Below the pieces are notes generated by a model that ran no database searches, was not told where the DNA came from, and saw only the letters and a list, made by a program, of their open reading frames with translations. A stretch of 52,861 nt of DNA from the NCBI GenBank assembly GCA_913045265.1, contig CAJWQX010000015.1, forward strand, positions 1 through 52,861, in the 5' to 3' direction. Both the position numbers and the translations under genes were made by a program. Within the stretch, counting starts at the first letter, position 1. Every line of letters starts with the position of its first letter. Positions 31,789 through 40,225 of the stretch are shown here, piece by piece. Origin of the DNA: UBA11889 sp002313255 (GTDB lineage Bacteria; Pseudomonadota; Gammaproteobacteria; Pseudomonadales; Azotimanducaceae).

Positions 31789-32688
31789 TTAGTCGTAGAT
31801 ATCAGGTCCACCCGGGATCCGAAAACGTTTGTATTCCCATTGGTATTGGGCCGGTGCCCGAGCGATCGCCAATTCGATAGCAGCATTGATTGCATTGGCA
31901 GCGACGACTGAATCAGGATCGTACACAGCCTCTTCCAACACATCGAGCCACACTTCAAAGCCCCCGGGCACTCGTAACGCCGTCGCTAGGCAAGCTCGCG
32001 CCTCCGTTTTCTGCAATAGTCGATTAGAAAGCGTTCCTGTTAAGGCATCCCGTCCCATGAAGTTGGCCATCACGCCATTGCCGCGAGCAGGCACTTGGTC
32101 CGGTAGAACGGCAACGAGTTCACCCCGTCTTAGCGCCAACAAAAGCGTGCGTAGCCCCGCCCGAGTCGCTGGGACCAGACGCCCGCCGTGCCGCTCCCTC
32201 GCCGCGTTTACCTGATCTTCAATGCCTTGGATCTGGCGATTCTCATAGAGGGCAGTGAGCGGACCTTTCGACGCAAAGTAGTACGAGAGCACCTCCCAGT
32301 TACCGAAGTGCGGGACCAACATAAGGATCCCCTTCCCCTTACGGTCCTCACCGAAAACACCGCTGCCATGGACCTTCAACAAGCACCCGTCGATTTTCGG
32401 AGTCGGCCAGTGCCAAACCATCCCGCTTTCCATATAAATAGTCGCGGTCTGACGAAGGCTCTCAATGGCAAGACGGCGGCTTTCCATCCCGTGGACTTGG
32501 GGGTATGCAAGTTCGACGTTGCGCCGCGTACTTCGCTGCATGCGCGTCCGCCCGAGCCAGATCAATTCGCCAAGACGACGTCCGAGCCAACGGACTAACC
32601 CGAGGGGCAACCAGGAGAGGACGCGGATGCTGGCCATAACAAGCCCGTACGCGATCACGTCTCGATTTCGACGATTGGGATGTCGCAC
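31789..32688 (-). CDS. Lipid A biosynthesis acyltransferase (LpxL/HtrB family)
   Basis: 299 residues with one N-terminal hydrophobic segment and the acyltransferase catalytic motif His127-x4-Glu132 (PHFGNWE). LYENRQIQ and VLPDQVPARGNGV with NFMGRDALTGT follow, which are family blocks of lauroyl/myristoyl transferases of LPS synthesis. The enzyme adds secondary acyl chains to lipid A or KDO-lipid precursors at the inner membrane, evidence that the host has LPS. The start is GTG at 32688. It stands alone, converging with the ligase gene. Which acyl chain it adds cannot be seen. Confidence 0.88.
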   Translation of the reverse strand: MRHPNRRNRDVIAYGLVMASIRVLSWLPLGLVRWLGRRLGELIWLGRTRMQRSTRRNVELAYPQVHGMESRRLAIESLRQTATIYMESGMVWHWPTPKIDGCLLKVHGSGVFGEDRKGKGILMLVPHFGNWEVLSYYFASKGPLTALYENRQIQGIEDQVNAARERHGGRLVPATRAGLRTLLLALRRGELVAVLPDQVPARGNGVMANFMGRDALTGTLSNRLLQKTEARACLATALRVPGGFEVWLDVLEEAVYDPDSVVAANAINAAIELAIARAPAQYQWEYKRFRIPGGPDIYD

Positions 32689-32743
32689 AACCGGGTTATT
32701 CTATTGAAAAGTAGCGACGTGTACTGGAACAATCTCGATTCAA

Positions 32744-33736
32744 ATGCTGTCGTACCACCTCAAAGATTCCGACTCCGGCATGGAGGTCGATCTCATCGAT
32801 CACGGCGCTACCGTAACTCGAATCCTCACGCCGGATCGTCAGGGTTTATTGGCAGACGTTCTTCTGGGTTGTCCCACATCCGAAGATTACTTACGCCCAC
32901 ACCCACATTTCAATTGTCTGGTCGGCCGTTACGCCAATCGCATCACCGATGCCCGTTTTCAACTCGACGGTATCTTGTACGAACTTGACGCCAATTTACC
33001 TCCGCATCACCTTCACGGCGGGAAACACGGGTTCGGGCTTCGAAGGTGGAGCAGCGGAGCAATTGATCAAGGCGTGCGCTTTGAGCTCATCAGTCCAGAT
33101 GGCGAAGGTGGCTACCCCGGGAAATTAAACGTGGTTGCCGAATACACTTTGCACCGAATGACTTTGGGCCTCCGTTATTCAGCCACCACCACTCGGCCGA
33201 CCCCCGTCAGTCTTTCCTCGCACCACTACTACAACCTAAGCGGCATCCAGGGCAGTGCTATCGACGACCACCAAATTTCCATCAATGCTGCCACCTTCCT
33301 TCCCGTTTCAGCCGAGCTAACGCAACTCGGAAGAATCGAATCCGTTACCAACACGCCATTCGATCTACAAAATACTACGCGCATTGGTGATCGTCTCGGA
33401 AGCACACACGAGCAAATACAACCTGTGGGCGGATTTGATCACGCCTTCGTCATCACGGGTCAGGGGTTACGAGAGGCAGCACATGTAATGGACCCCAGTT
33501 CAGGCCGTTCTTTGACCGTGCGGACCGACCAGCCAAGCATGCAACTGTATACGACCAACACGCTTCGAGCTCAGGGTAAGGAAGGAATCGTCTATCAACC
33601 TCACCAAGGAATATGCCTCGAAACGCAACAATTTCCTGACGCACCCAATCAAAAAAATTATCCTGACCCGATCTTGAGGCCCGGTGAAATCTATACGGCC
33701 ACAACGGAATTTGTCTTCGGACGGATAAACGATTGA
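32744..33736 (+). CDS. galM: Aldose 1-epimerase
   Basis: Mutarotase of 330 residues interconverting alpha and beta anomers of aldoses. GRYANRI (61-67), LHGGKHGFG (about 90-98), SSHHYYNLSG with the catalytic His region, GGFDHAFV and LETQQFPDAPN with the catalytic Glu are the GalM pattern. HLHGG precedes the usual Gly-rich turn. No signal peptide. It is divergent from the lipid A acyltransferase gene (56 bp) and followed after 102 bp by a HAD phosphatase on the same strand; both could serve sugar metabolism. Confidence 0.87.
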   Translation: MLSYHLKDSDSGMEVDLIDHGATVTRILTPDRQGLLADVLLGCPTSEDYLRPHPHFNCLVGRYANRITDARFQLDGILYELDANLPPHHLHGGKHGFGLRRWSSGAIDQGVRFELISPDGEGGYPGKLNVVAEYTLHRMTLGLRYSATTTRPTPVSLSSHHYYNLSGIQGSAIDDHQISINAATFLPVSAELTQLGRIESVTNTPFDLQNTTRIGDRLGSTHEQIQPVGGFDHAFVITGQGLREAAHVMDPSSGRSLTVRTDQPSMQLYTTNTLRAQGKEGIVYQPHQGICLETQQFPDAPNQKNYPDPILRPGEIYTATTEFVFGRIND

Positions 33737-33838
33737 AATGTTCCAATACCTATTTGGAGTACGGTCTCGGCTATTTTGTCGCTGAGAAGGACTCTCGTGT
33801 TGACCCCAGTTCTATACGCATAGATTTCGAGGTTGCAA

Positions 33839-34462
33839 ATGAAAGCGATTTTGTTTGATATCGGCGGCGTGCTCTTTGATCTCGCCCCTTCGAGAGTATT
33901 CGAACACTGGGGCAAAGCCGCGGCCGTGACCCCGGCAAGTTTGGCCGCCCGATGGAAAATCGAAGAGGCCTATAAAGCCCACGAAAAGGGGGAGATGGAG
34001 TTCATTGAATTCACGAGCCATCTACAAAAACAGCTTGGAATTTCCCTCACCCAGAGCGATTGGAAAACCGGATGGAATGCGCTTCTCGGCCAACCATTTC
34101 CAGACCTACTTCCCCGGCTCTCAGCGCTCGCAAAACGAATTCCACTGTATTGTTTCAGCAACACCAATCAGACCCACTGGACCGCGTTAACGGCTCGAAC
34201 TAACCATCCGCAACTGGATAGTTTTTTCCAAAAGACCTATCTGTCCTACGCGATTGGTCGCCGAAAGCCAAACGTCGAGTCGTATCGATGGGTTGCCAAC
34301 GATATGGGGTACCGTCCAACCGATATCGCGTTCTTAGACGACAACGAAGCAAACATTGACGGGGCGAAACGAGCAGGGCTATGCGCAACGCACGTTACGA
34401 GACCAAAGGTTGTGATTGACTTCCTGGATACGCTGGCCGCGTCGAGATCGGACGGCGGTTAA
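33839..34462 (+). CDS. HAD family hydrolase (YihX-like sugar phosphatase candidate)
   Basis: 207-residue HAD phosphatase. Nucleophile Asp7 is in LFDIGGVLFD; the +2 position is Gly rather than the usual Asp, as in YihX-type glucose-1-phosphatases. Motif II is FSNTN, motif III Lys in RRKPN and motif IV FLDDN. I start at the ATG at 33839 because GAGG (33829-33832) lies 6 bp upstream; a TTG at 33833 would be adjacent to it. The cap is the short helical C1 type. Its stop overlaps the convergent transglycosylase gene by 4 bp. The substrate is probably a sugar phosphate. Confidence 0.84.
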   Translation: MKAILFDIGGVLFDLAPSRVFEHWGKAAAVTPASLAARWKIEEAYKAHEKGEMEFIEFTSHLQKQLGISLTQSDWKTGWNALLGQPFPDLLPRLSALAKRIPLYCFSNTNQTHWTALTARTNHPQLDSFFQKTYLSYAIGRRKPNVESYRWVANDMGYRPTDIAFLDDNEANIDGAKRAGLCATHVTRPKVVIDFLDTLAASRSDGG

Positions 34463-35064
34463 ATAGCGCTATCTAATAGCGCCTCGCGGTGGCGATCGAT
34501 TTTATGGAGGTAGCGCTCGCCCGCTCGAGCGAAGTCCTGTCGATTGCGGTTACGGAATCCGAGGTTGTACGACTTTAGAGCGCAGCTTTCCGATCCGCAC
34601 ACTTCCTGGTAATGAGCAAGAATTTGCGCACCGCAATATATATTTTCTTCGGGATCCGAAAGGTCAACGATTCCGCAAAAATGCTGCCAGAACTCGATGC
34701 GTATCTGAGCGGGTCCAATCGCCCCAACCGACGACGTCACGTATTTACGAAAAGAACTTTCTGTTAACACAAGACTTGCCACCAATTCTGAACTTAGCCG
34801 TTGGCGTTTCGCGGCTTCGAGGATCCAACCGGAGAATTCCACCGCCGTCTCGTAACGAATCCCAAAACTACGGTGAAGCTTGCCTGCAAATTGATTGCGT
34901 TCAACATTCCAGGTTGTCGAGCTCACCACACTTTGGGGAGTTCCTATCCTCATAATGAGCCGGTCAGGTACCGGTTCAAGGGCTACCGACAACCGCAGCG
35001 TCATGAGTATCAAACCGGTCCAAGCAATCGCTTTGGACACAAGAAACGAGCGTCTCCGCGGCAT
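34459..35064 (-). CDS. Lytic transglycosylase (SLT domain) with signal peptide
   Basis: 201 residues. A basic start (PRRRSFLVSK) and hydrophobic stretch ending around residue 30 form a Sec signal or membrane anchor. The SLT fold follows: LVLTESSFRKYVTSSVGAIGP with catalytic Glu102-103 and GAIGPAQI, IYCGAQIL, and SYNLG (family: YNxG). It cleaves peptidoglycan between MurNAc and GlcNAc in the periplasm. ATG at 35064 is used; TTG directly before it is also possible. The promoter should lie in the AT-rich region upstream. Confidence 0.86.
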   Translation of the reverse strand: MPRRRSFLVSKAIAWTGLILMTLRLSVALEPVPDRLIMRIGTPQSVVSSTTWNVERNQFAGKLHRSFGIRYETAVEFSGWILEAAKRQRLSSELVASLVLTESSFRKYVTSSVGAIGPAQIRIEFWQHFCGIVDLSDPEENIYCGAQILAHYQEVCGSESCALKSYNLGFRNRNRQDFARAGERYLHKIDRHREALLDSAI

Positions 35065-35154
35065 CAATGCCGCGTCGTCGATGGGCTTAGTGGCGATGGC
35101 GACGACCCTAAATCACGAACAGGGTCGCGAAGACTAGCCCATCTGCGGATGCAA

Positions 35155-35265
35155 TAGTCAAAAACACGGGTTAAAAATGGAGGAAAAGAGGATTTTTAGT
35201 GGAAAAATGACTAAAGACGAATAAAAAATACTTTTAATATTCTAATCTACGATATTAACCGGCTT
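35155..35265. other. AT-rich segment in the transglycosylase-PPOX intergenic region
   Basis: The 222-bp gap between the transglycosylase start and the PPOX stop contains roughly 110 bp that are strikingly A/T-rich (runs of A5-A6 and T5), while flanking genes are slightly GC-rich. No open frame is believable. Running toward the transglycosylase it contains TAGAAT, a 5/6 match to a -10, without a good -35. CGGCTT (35260-35265) and AAGCCG (35280-35285) pair around a 14-base loop just after the PPOX stop, but lack a close T-run. It may hold a curved-DNA promoter or bind a nucleoid protein. Confidence 0.4.
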
Positions 35266-35286
35266 ATGTCGTACTCGAAAAGCCGA

Positions 35287-35772
35287 TCATCTCAATGCTT
35301 TCAACTTGTAATTGTCCCACGTCACCACTGTTTCCGGGATCACTGCCACCCATCGCCGATCCTTTCCCGCGGCCGACGCGTTGTTGGGTGGCGGCACATC
35401 AACAGCAGGTTGCCCATGACCACCGTTGTACTTTTTTCCCATCTGCTTTCTTGCCTCGGCCAGAAACGGATCGCCGTCTTCCTCCGTCGAATTTTCAAGG
35501 ACGCTGGCCTGACCCTGGATCATGACGGCTTGGAGTTCCGGGAATTTTTCATTGCGGTCAACGATTACGGAGCAGCCGGGATTCCGACGCAGGTTCACGA
35601 TTTTTTGACCCCGTCCAAAAAAATAGACTCGACCGCCCGCCCAACCGAACCACATCGGCGTTAGGTTGATCCTCGCGTGAGGGCCGAGCGATGCGATTCG
35701 CATATTCCATTGGGTGGTCATAATGTCGTCGACCTGAGATGGGCTTAGCGCCAGTTTTCGAGATATCCCCAT
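35287..35772 (-). CDS. PPOX-class split-barrel flavin/F420 protein (FDOR-like)
   Basis: 161-residue split beta-barrel protein of the pyridoxamine-phosphate-oxidase-like class. NMRIASLGPHARINLTPMWF, shown here in part, is the classic first hairpin (xxATxxxDGxPhxxPhxF); VYFFGRGQKIVNLRRNPGCSVIVD (in part) gives the RKxxNlxxNPxVsl block that binds flavin or F420 phosphates. In F420-making bacteria such FDORs reduce unsaturated compounds or act on biliverdin and quinones. ATG at 35772 is selected by GGGGGAG 6 bp upstream. It ends a minus-strand run of two LLM genes, a thioesterase and a histidine phosphatase. FMN or F420 use is open. Confidence 0.82.
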   Translation of the reverse strand: MGISRKLALSPSQVDDIMTTQWNMRIASLGPHARINLTPMWFGWAGGRVYFFGRGQKIVNLRRNPGCSVIVDRNEKFPELQAVMIQGQASVLENSTEEDGDPFLAEARKQMGKKYNGGHGQPAVDVPPPNNASAAGKDRRWVAVIPETVVTWDNYKLKALR

Positions 35773-35852
35773 GCACAACTCCCCCACTCATCTAACAAAG
35801 ACACAGCCGCAACCAGGCATCAATTCATCCCATTCGTACCTACTATCCGTAA

Positions 35853-36860
35853 TTAAGCCCGCGTTAACTGGGTAATGATCTTGATGCGATCCTCTTTTGG
35901 TAGTTGCGCATAAGCCGCGGACGTTCGGTCCACAATATCGCCATAGCGAGCTTGTATCTGTTCCGCTATCGTTTCCGGGTCGCCGGATACTGCGAACGAA
36001 TTCATGATGTCGTCGGTGATCAGGCCGCCCATTTCAACCCAACGCCCCTGCTTCGACATTGCATTCAACTCGGGTTGAAGTTCGCCAACCCCAATGCTGT
36101 CCAAAACAGGTTTGTAGGCTGGCGTCGAACCATAAAACGCAATCTGCTGCTTGGTTGCCGCACTGGCAGACTCGAGTTCCTTTTCATCACGGCCTGTCAC
36201 TACAAAGCATGGATAACTAATCTCAAAGTCTTCGCGTTTTTTACCTGCCTTGGCCCAACCTCGTTCGAGCGCAGGCATGGTCACTTCGCGCAAGTATTTT
36301 TCAGTAGTGAATGCGTGCGCAATGATGCCGTCGGCCACTTCACCTGCTACCTCAGTCATGAGAGGGCCGACCGCAGCTAGAAATACGCGTGGAGCACCGT
36401 GTTCGGTGTTCGTCGGCGCGAAAAAGGGTGTCATCAAGGTATGGTTATAAAACTTTCCCGTGAATTCGAGCGCCTCACCCTGGTACCAGTTGGCCCAGAT
36501 CGCGCGCAAGGCGAGAATGAACTCGCGCATTCGAGCGGCTGGATTCGACCACGGCATACTGAAACGCTTGGTGATATGCGCGCGTATTTGAGAACCCAAA
36601 CCAAGCACGAAGCGCCCGTTCGACGCAGCGTTCAAATCATGGCCAATGTTGGCAAGAATCATCGGCGTCCGAGCAAATGCGACGGCGATCCCTGTTATAA
36701 GATCGACGCGCGACGTTTGTTGCGCTGCAAACGCAAGCGGTAAAAACGGATCGTGCGACGTCTCGGCAGACGTGATGCCGCTATACCCCATTTCTTCCAG
36801 TTCTTGAGCTTGGGCTGCAACCGTCGCCAAATCCCAGCCGACACCGCCATCAACTTTCAT
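35853..36860 (-). CDS. LLM class oxidoreductase, likely F420-dependent (TIGR03617-like)
   Basis: 335 residues, LLM barrel. MKVDGGVGWDL at the start, GYSGITSAETSHDPFLPLA, GRFVLGLGSQIRAHITKRFSMPW and PRVFLAAVGPLMTEVAGEVADG follow in order. The combination GLGSQIRAH and RFSMPW is, from memory, a hallmark of the mycobacterial TIGR03617 F420-dependent subgroup. The ATG at 36860 is set by GGAGG 7 bp upstream; a longer frame exists but has no support. It lies 37 bp downstream of the histidine phosphatase gene. Substrate unknown. Confidence 0.87.
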   Translation of the reverse strand: MKVDGGVGWDLATVAAQAQELEEMGYSGITSAETSHDPFLPLAFAAQQTSRVDLITGIAVAFARTPMILANIGHDLNAASNGRFVLGLGSQIRAHITKRFSMPWSNPAARMREFILALRAIWANWYQGEALEFTGKFYNHTLMTPFFAPTNTEHGAPRVFLAAVGPLMTEVAGEVADGIIAHAFTTEKYLREVTMPALERGWAKAGKKREDFEISYPCFVVTGRDEKELESASAATKQQIAFYGSTPAYKPVLDSIGVGELQPELNAMSKQGRWVEMGGLITDDIMNSFAVSGDPETIAEQIQARYGDIVDRTSAAYAQLPKEDRIKIITQLTRA

Positions 36861-36897
36861 CGCATTTCCTCCCGTTGTGCGAACTCTCGATTGTCTA

Positions 36898-37524
36898 TTA
36901 GCGTTGTGGAATAAACAAACCTTCGAAAGGACCTTTGCCACTTACATAATGCATCACGGTCGTATCCGATGATCCTACCTCGACGCAATAAACAAGGTCG
37001 TTGGGCACCCTCAACTTCTGCCGGGCGTGGTCTGAAAAACCAAGCAGTAGGTCGAGGAGCATACGAATGGTGATGCCATGGCTCACCAACACAACCTCCT
37101 GGTGCGAAGCATCGTTTAATTCGGCAACGAGGGGCGCTACCCGCCTCTTGACGTCCAGACGACTTTCACCATTGGGCGGACAATATCCTTCGGGATCGTC
37201 CTGGCGCGCTTGCCATTGGTCCAAATATAGAGATTGAAGTTCCAGAGAAGTTCGGCCGCTCCAATCGCCCATGCACACTTCGCGTAAGCGCACGTCGTAT
37301 TCGGCCGGAACGTTGGTCTCGCGAACGATAGGCGCAACTGTTTGCATCGCTCTCCCTAGCGGCGAGCCGATAATTCGGTCAATACCAAACTGTCCTAATA
37401 ACTGCCCATGGACTTCCGCTTGCGCAAGACCCAACGAAGTCAACGGCGAGTCCGCCCAGCCTTGGATACGGCGTTCTACGTTCCATTCGGTTTCACCGTG
37501 TCTGACGAGATAAAATGTCGTCAT
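36898..37524 (-). CDS. Histidine phosphatase family protein (phosphoglycerate-mutase-like)
   Basis: 208 residues with the RHG motif Arg8-His9-Gly10 (phospho-histidine His9), SPLGRAMQT (second arginine), Glu82 (LREVCMGDW, the usual acid-base glutamate) and SHG with His149. Length and motif set fit GpmB/CobC-like phosphatases rather than true cofactor-dependent mutases, but a mutase cannot be excluded. Its ATG overlaps the thioesterase stop by 4 bp. It sits between two LLM genes, so an F420- or CoA-linked phosphate substrate is possible; that is inference. Confidence 0.87.
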   Translation of the reverse strand: MTTFYLVRHGETEWNVERRIQGWADSPLTSLGLAQAEVHGQLLGQFGIDRIIGSPLGRAMQTVAPIVRETNVPAEYDVRLREVCMGDWSGRTSLELQSLYLDQWQARQDDPEGYCPPNGESRLDVKRRVAPLVAELNDASHQEVVLVSHGITIRMLLDLLLGFSDHARQKLRVPNDLVYCVEVGSSDTTVMHYVSGKGPFEGLFIPQR

Positions 37525-37919
37525 GGGTTAACACGAGCCAATTTCGCCGTACTTGAACTGGTCGCCAATAGCTTTCCAGCACCATCAAAAAGTTGTCCTT
37601 CAAGAAACGCGACAGTGCGCCCCATCGATACGACCCATCCTTCCGCAACCACACGCCCCGGCCCCGTCGCGGAAACAAAGGTAACTTTAAGCTCCAGGGT
37701 TACAGCGCTGTATTCACCGTGACTCGCATGTCGTATCGCGTGCGCCATCGCCGCGTCCATCCACGCCGTCACGAAACCTCCTTGAACGACCTTTCCATCG
37801 CTATGACAAAACTCAGGTCGTGCATCAAATTGCATGACTGCTTTTTGCTCTTGGTCGCTGTATTCCACCAACGTTCCACCGCCAAGCAGCTCCATCAAAT
37901 CATTTCGATTTTCTGACAC
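37521..37919 (-). CDS. PaaI-type hotdog thioesterase
   Basis: About 132 residues with a hotdog fold: CHSDGKVVQGGFVTAWMDAAMAHA, shown here in part, where HxxGxxxGGxxxxxxDxAxxxA is the PaaI/YigI catalytic helix, followed by TLELKVTFVSATGPG and the TVAFLEGQLFDGAGKLLATSSST strand pair (in part). It hydrolyses acyl- or aroyl-CoA. The start is uncertain: GTG at 37919 with TAGG 7 bp upstream gives a normal family length; frames further up would overlap the LLM gene at 37963. Stop overlaps the histidine phosphatase ATG. Confidence 0.84.
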   Translation of the reverse strand: MSENRNDLMELLGGGTLVEYSDQEQKAVMQFDARPEFCHSDGKVVQGGFVTAWMDAAMAHAIRHASHGEYSAVTLELKVTFVSATGPGRVVAEGWVVSMGRTVAFLEGQLFDGAGKLLATSSSTAKLARVNP

Positions 37920-37962
37920 AAAAGACCTAGAGTTTGTGAGTAAAGCGCGGGGGACGTGTTCG

Positions 37963-38967
37963 TCAAAGCTCGAATCGATCGCCTCGAAAAGGTTCAAATG
38001 TTTGGTACGCCACATCGAGTTCTACTCGCCCTATCGGCGAAACGATAGTCGTTGTGATCCCTGCGTTTGCGTCTTCGCGTATACGCTCTTGGACTTCCGA
38101 TGTAGAGCCAATGACCCCAATTTCATCTATGACTTCATTCGAGAATGCCCCGGTAGTTCGTTCGCGATCCCTAGCAGCCCATCCCTCCCGAATTTCGGCG
38201 GCGACGTCTGGATACCCGCACCACTCTAAAAAACGGTTGTACACAGGATTTGAGAAATAGGGAGCAAAATGTGACCGGAAGAGAGCGCGTCCTTCTTCTT
38301 TATCGTCCGTCACATGGACCATGGCTCGATTAACGATCTCAATGTCGCGCCAATCCTTGCCTGCCCGCTCGGCTCCAACCTTCACGTGTTCCATCATCTT
38401 CGGTAACGCGCTTCTTGGCCAAAGATTGAAGATCACTCCGTCACCATATTCCGCCGCCATCTCGATCATTTTGGGTCGTAGTGCCGCTATGTATATGGGT
38501 ATCGTCGGTGTTGATGGATCCTGTTTGTAGCCACGGCTGTATAGCGTTTGCATATCGGTGAAGGATGTTTTTTCTCCGGCAAGAATACTGCGCACCACAA
38601 TGGCCGTTTCCTTAACGCGCGTTAGCGGTTTTTCAAGATCAATACCATTGAATGCCTGCATGATGGTCTGGCTTGACGAGCCAAGTCCAAGCACAAAACG
38701 CCCCGGTAGCGCTTGCCCAATGACGTCGGCCATTGCCGCGAGTACCGTGGGCGTGCGCGTATAGACAGGAACGATAGCCATTCCGATCCGTAATGTCTGG
38801 GTATGTGCGGCAATCGCAGCGGCCATCGCAAGACCGTCAGGGGCACCGGGGTCCGAAAACCAACCATCGCGATAGCCATTCGATTCTGCCCACTGAACGA
38901 GATCGATTGTGTCTTGCAACGACTGGTTAAGTGGCAACGTCACGGCCACGCGCTTCTCTAGCGACAT
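37963..38967 (-). CDS. LLM class flavin/F420-dependent oxidoreductase
   Basis: About 334 residues, LLM barrel. EKRVAVTLPLNQS at the start, GYRDGWFSDPGAPDGLA, GRFVLGLGSSSQTIMQAFNG and IPIYIAALRPKMIEMAAEYGDG are the ordered family blocks; AALRPKM corresponds to AAxGPxM of the F420 groups. The start is uncertain: ATGs at 38967, 38976 and 39009 all lie upstream of the conserved domain and none has an ideal ribosome site; a longer frame up to 39198 would overlap the divergent kinase gene. It is the first gene of the LLM-thioesterase-phosphatase-LLM-FDOR run. Confidence 0.82.
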   Translation of the reverse strand: MSLEKRVAVTLPLNQSLQDTIDLVQWAESNGYRDGWFSDPGAPDGLAMAAAIAAHTQTLRIGMAIVPVYTRTPTVLAAMADVIGQALPGRFVLGLGSSSQTIMQAFNGIDLEKPLTRVKETAIVVRSILAGEKTSFTDMQTLYSRGYKQDPSTPTIPIYIAALRPKMIEMAAEYGDGVIFNLWPRSALPKMMEHVKVGAERAGKDWRDIEIVNRAMVHVTDDKEEGRALFRSHFAPYFSNPVYNRFLEWCGYPDVAAEIREGWAARDRERTTGAFSNEVIDEIGVIGSTSEVQERIREDANAGITTTIVSPIGRVELDVAYQTFEPFRGDRFEL

Positions 38968-39159
38968 AACTTCCATCACCGAACTGCTTCGAGCAGCCGA
39001 GAGTCTCATTACCTCGACCGAAAGATCAACCCTGCTACTCTGTCCCTGCAAAAACAAGAACCCCATGAGCCCAAATACCGATACGCACGGGGCTTCGGGC
39101 CTGTACCCTAGCAAGCACCTCGGCTGTACACTTTTGCAAAACGGATGAGGGAGGCTCCT

Positions 39160-40215
39160 ATGAGCGACGTAGAGCTCACGCCCGTGCGGCCAGCACACGT
39201 TTTCGATAAGGCCGCACTAGAGGCCTACATGAGAACCAAGCTCGATGGTTACCGGCCACCGATGAAGGTTCAGCAATTCGAGGGTGGGCAGAGTAATCCA
39301 ACATTTATGCTCGAAACGCCGACGGAACGGTACGTATTGAGAAAACAACCGCCCGGTGAGTTGCTCCCATCAGCTCACCAGATCGATCGGGAATACCGTG
39401 TTATGGACGCTTTGCACGGAACGGGCGTACCCGTCCCCAAAATGTACAGCCTCTGCGAAGACCCAAAAATCATCGGCACCAAGTTCTACATCATGGAAAT
39501 GGTTGAAGGCCGTCTGTTCACGAAAACGACCCTACCGGAATTAACCCCCGCTGACCGGCACGAGATTTATCTCGATATGGCCCGTGTACTAGCAGCATTG
39601 CATCGCGTGGATCCAACGGTCGTCGGGCTCGACGACTTCCGCCGCCCAGGAAACTATTTTGCCCGTCAAGTGAATCGTTGGACTAAGCAATACCTCGCCT
39701 CAGAGACCGAAAATATCGACGCGATGAACCGCCTGATTGACTGGTTACCCAAGAACATACCAGCCGAGTCGAGCACCGGAATCGTCCACGGTGATTTCCG
39801 ACTCGGCAACCTGTTGTTACACGAGACCCAACCCAAGATCGTTGCAATACTCGATTGGGAACTCTGGTCAGTCGGCGACGCGCTCGCCGATCTCGGCTAC
39901 CTGTGTCAGGAGTACCATTATTTAGTGAGCGAAACGGAGGACATGCTCCCCGGTGCGGATCTCGAAAAGCTCGGAATCCCGACGGAAGCGGAGCTTATCC
40001 AAACCTACCGCCTTGCGGTGGAACGCGGGCCGATCGACAACTGGATTTTCTATATCGTCTACAACATGTTTCGATCCGCCGGCATCATTCAAGGCGTCTA
40101 CAAACGCGGCCTTGACGGTAACGCCAGTTCCGATAAAGCCCTTGAATACGAAGGTGTCGCACGCGTTCGCGCAGAACGCGCTTGGACATTGATTACCGAG
40201 CTCGGTTTGCGCTAA
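39160..40215 (+). CDS. APH-type kinase, probable hydroxyacyl-CoA kinase (LvaA / ACAD10-11 kinase-like)
   Basis: 351-residue aminoglycoside-phosphotransferase-fold kinase. QFEGGQSNPTFML (39-51) is the ATP-cradle, VLRKQPPG holds the ATP lysine, HGDFRLGN gives His210, catalytic Asp212 and Asn217, and LDWE gives metal Asp232. FxGGQSNPTF and RKxPPG are typical of the kinase part of ACAD10/11 and bacterial LvaA, which phosphorylate 4-hydroxyacyl-CoAs so that an ACAD can remove the hydroxyl. ATG at 39160 is set by GAGGGAGG 5 bp upstream. It is divergent from the LLM run. The partner ACAD may be at 26187. Confidence 0.85.
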   Translation: MSDVELTPVRPAHVFDKAALEAYMRTKLDGYRPPMKVQQFEGGQSNPTFMLETPTERYVLRKQPPGELLPSAHQIDREYRVMDALHGTGVPVPKMYSLCEDPKIIGTKFYIMEMVEGRLFTKTTLPELTPADRHEIYLDMARVLAALHRVDPTVVGLDDFRRPGNYFARQVNRWTKQYLASETENIDAMNRLIDWLPKNIPAESSTGIVHGDFRLGNLLLHETQPKIVAILDWELWSVGDALADLGYLCQEYHYLVSETEDMLPGADLEKLGIPTEAELIQTYRLAVERGPIDNWIFYIVYNMFRSAGIIQGVYKRGLDGNASSDKALEYEGVARVRAERAWTLITELGLR

Positions 40216-40225
40216 CGGAACTTCG

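Noticed and set aside
38968..39198. N-terminal extension of the LLM protein at 37963
   Set aside because: It would cross the divergent kinase start and adds residues not found in LLM proteins.
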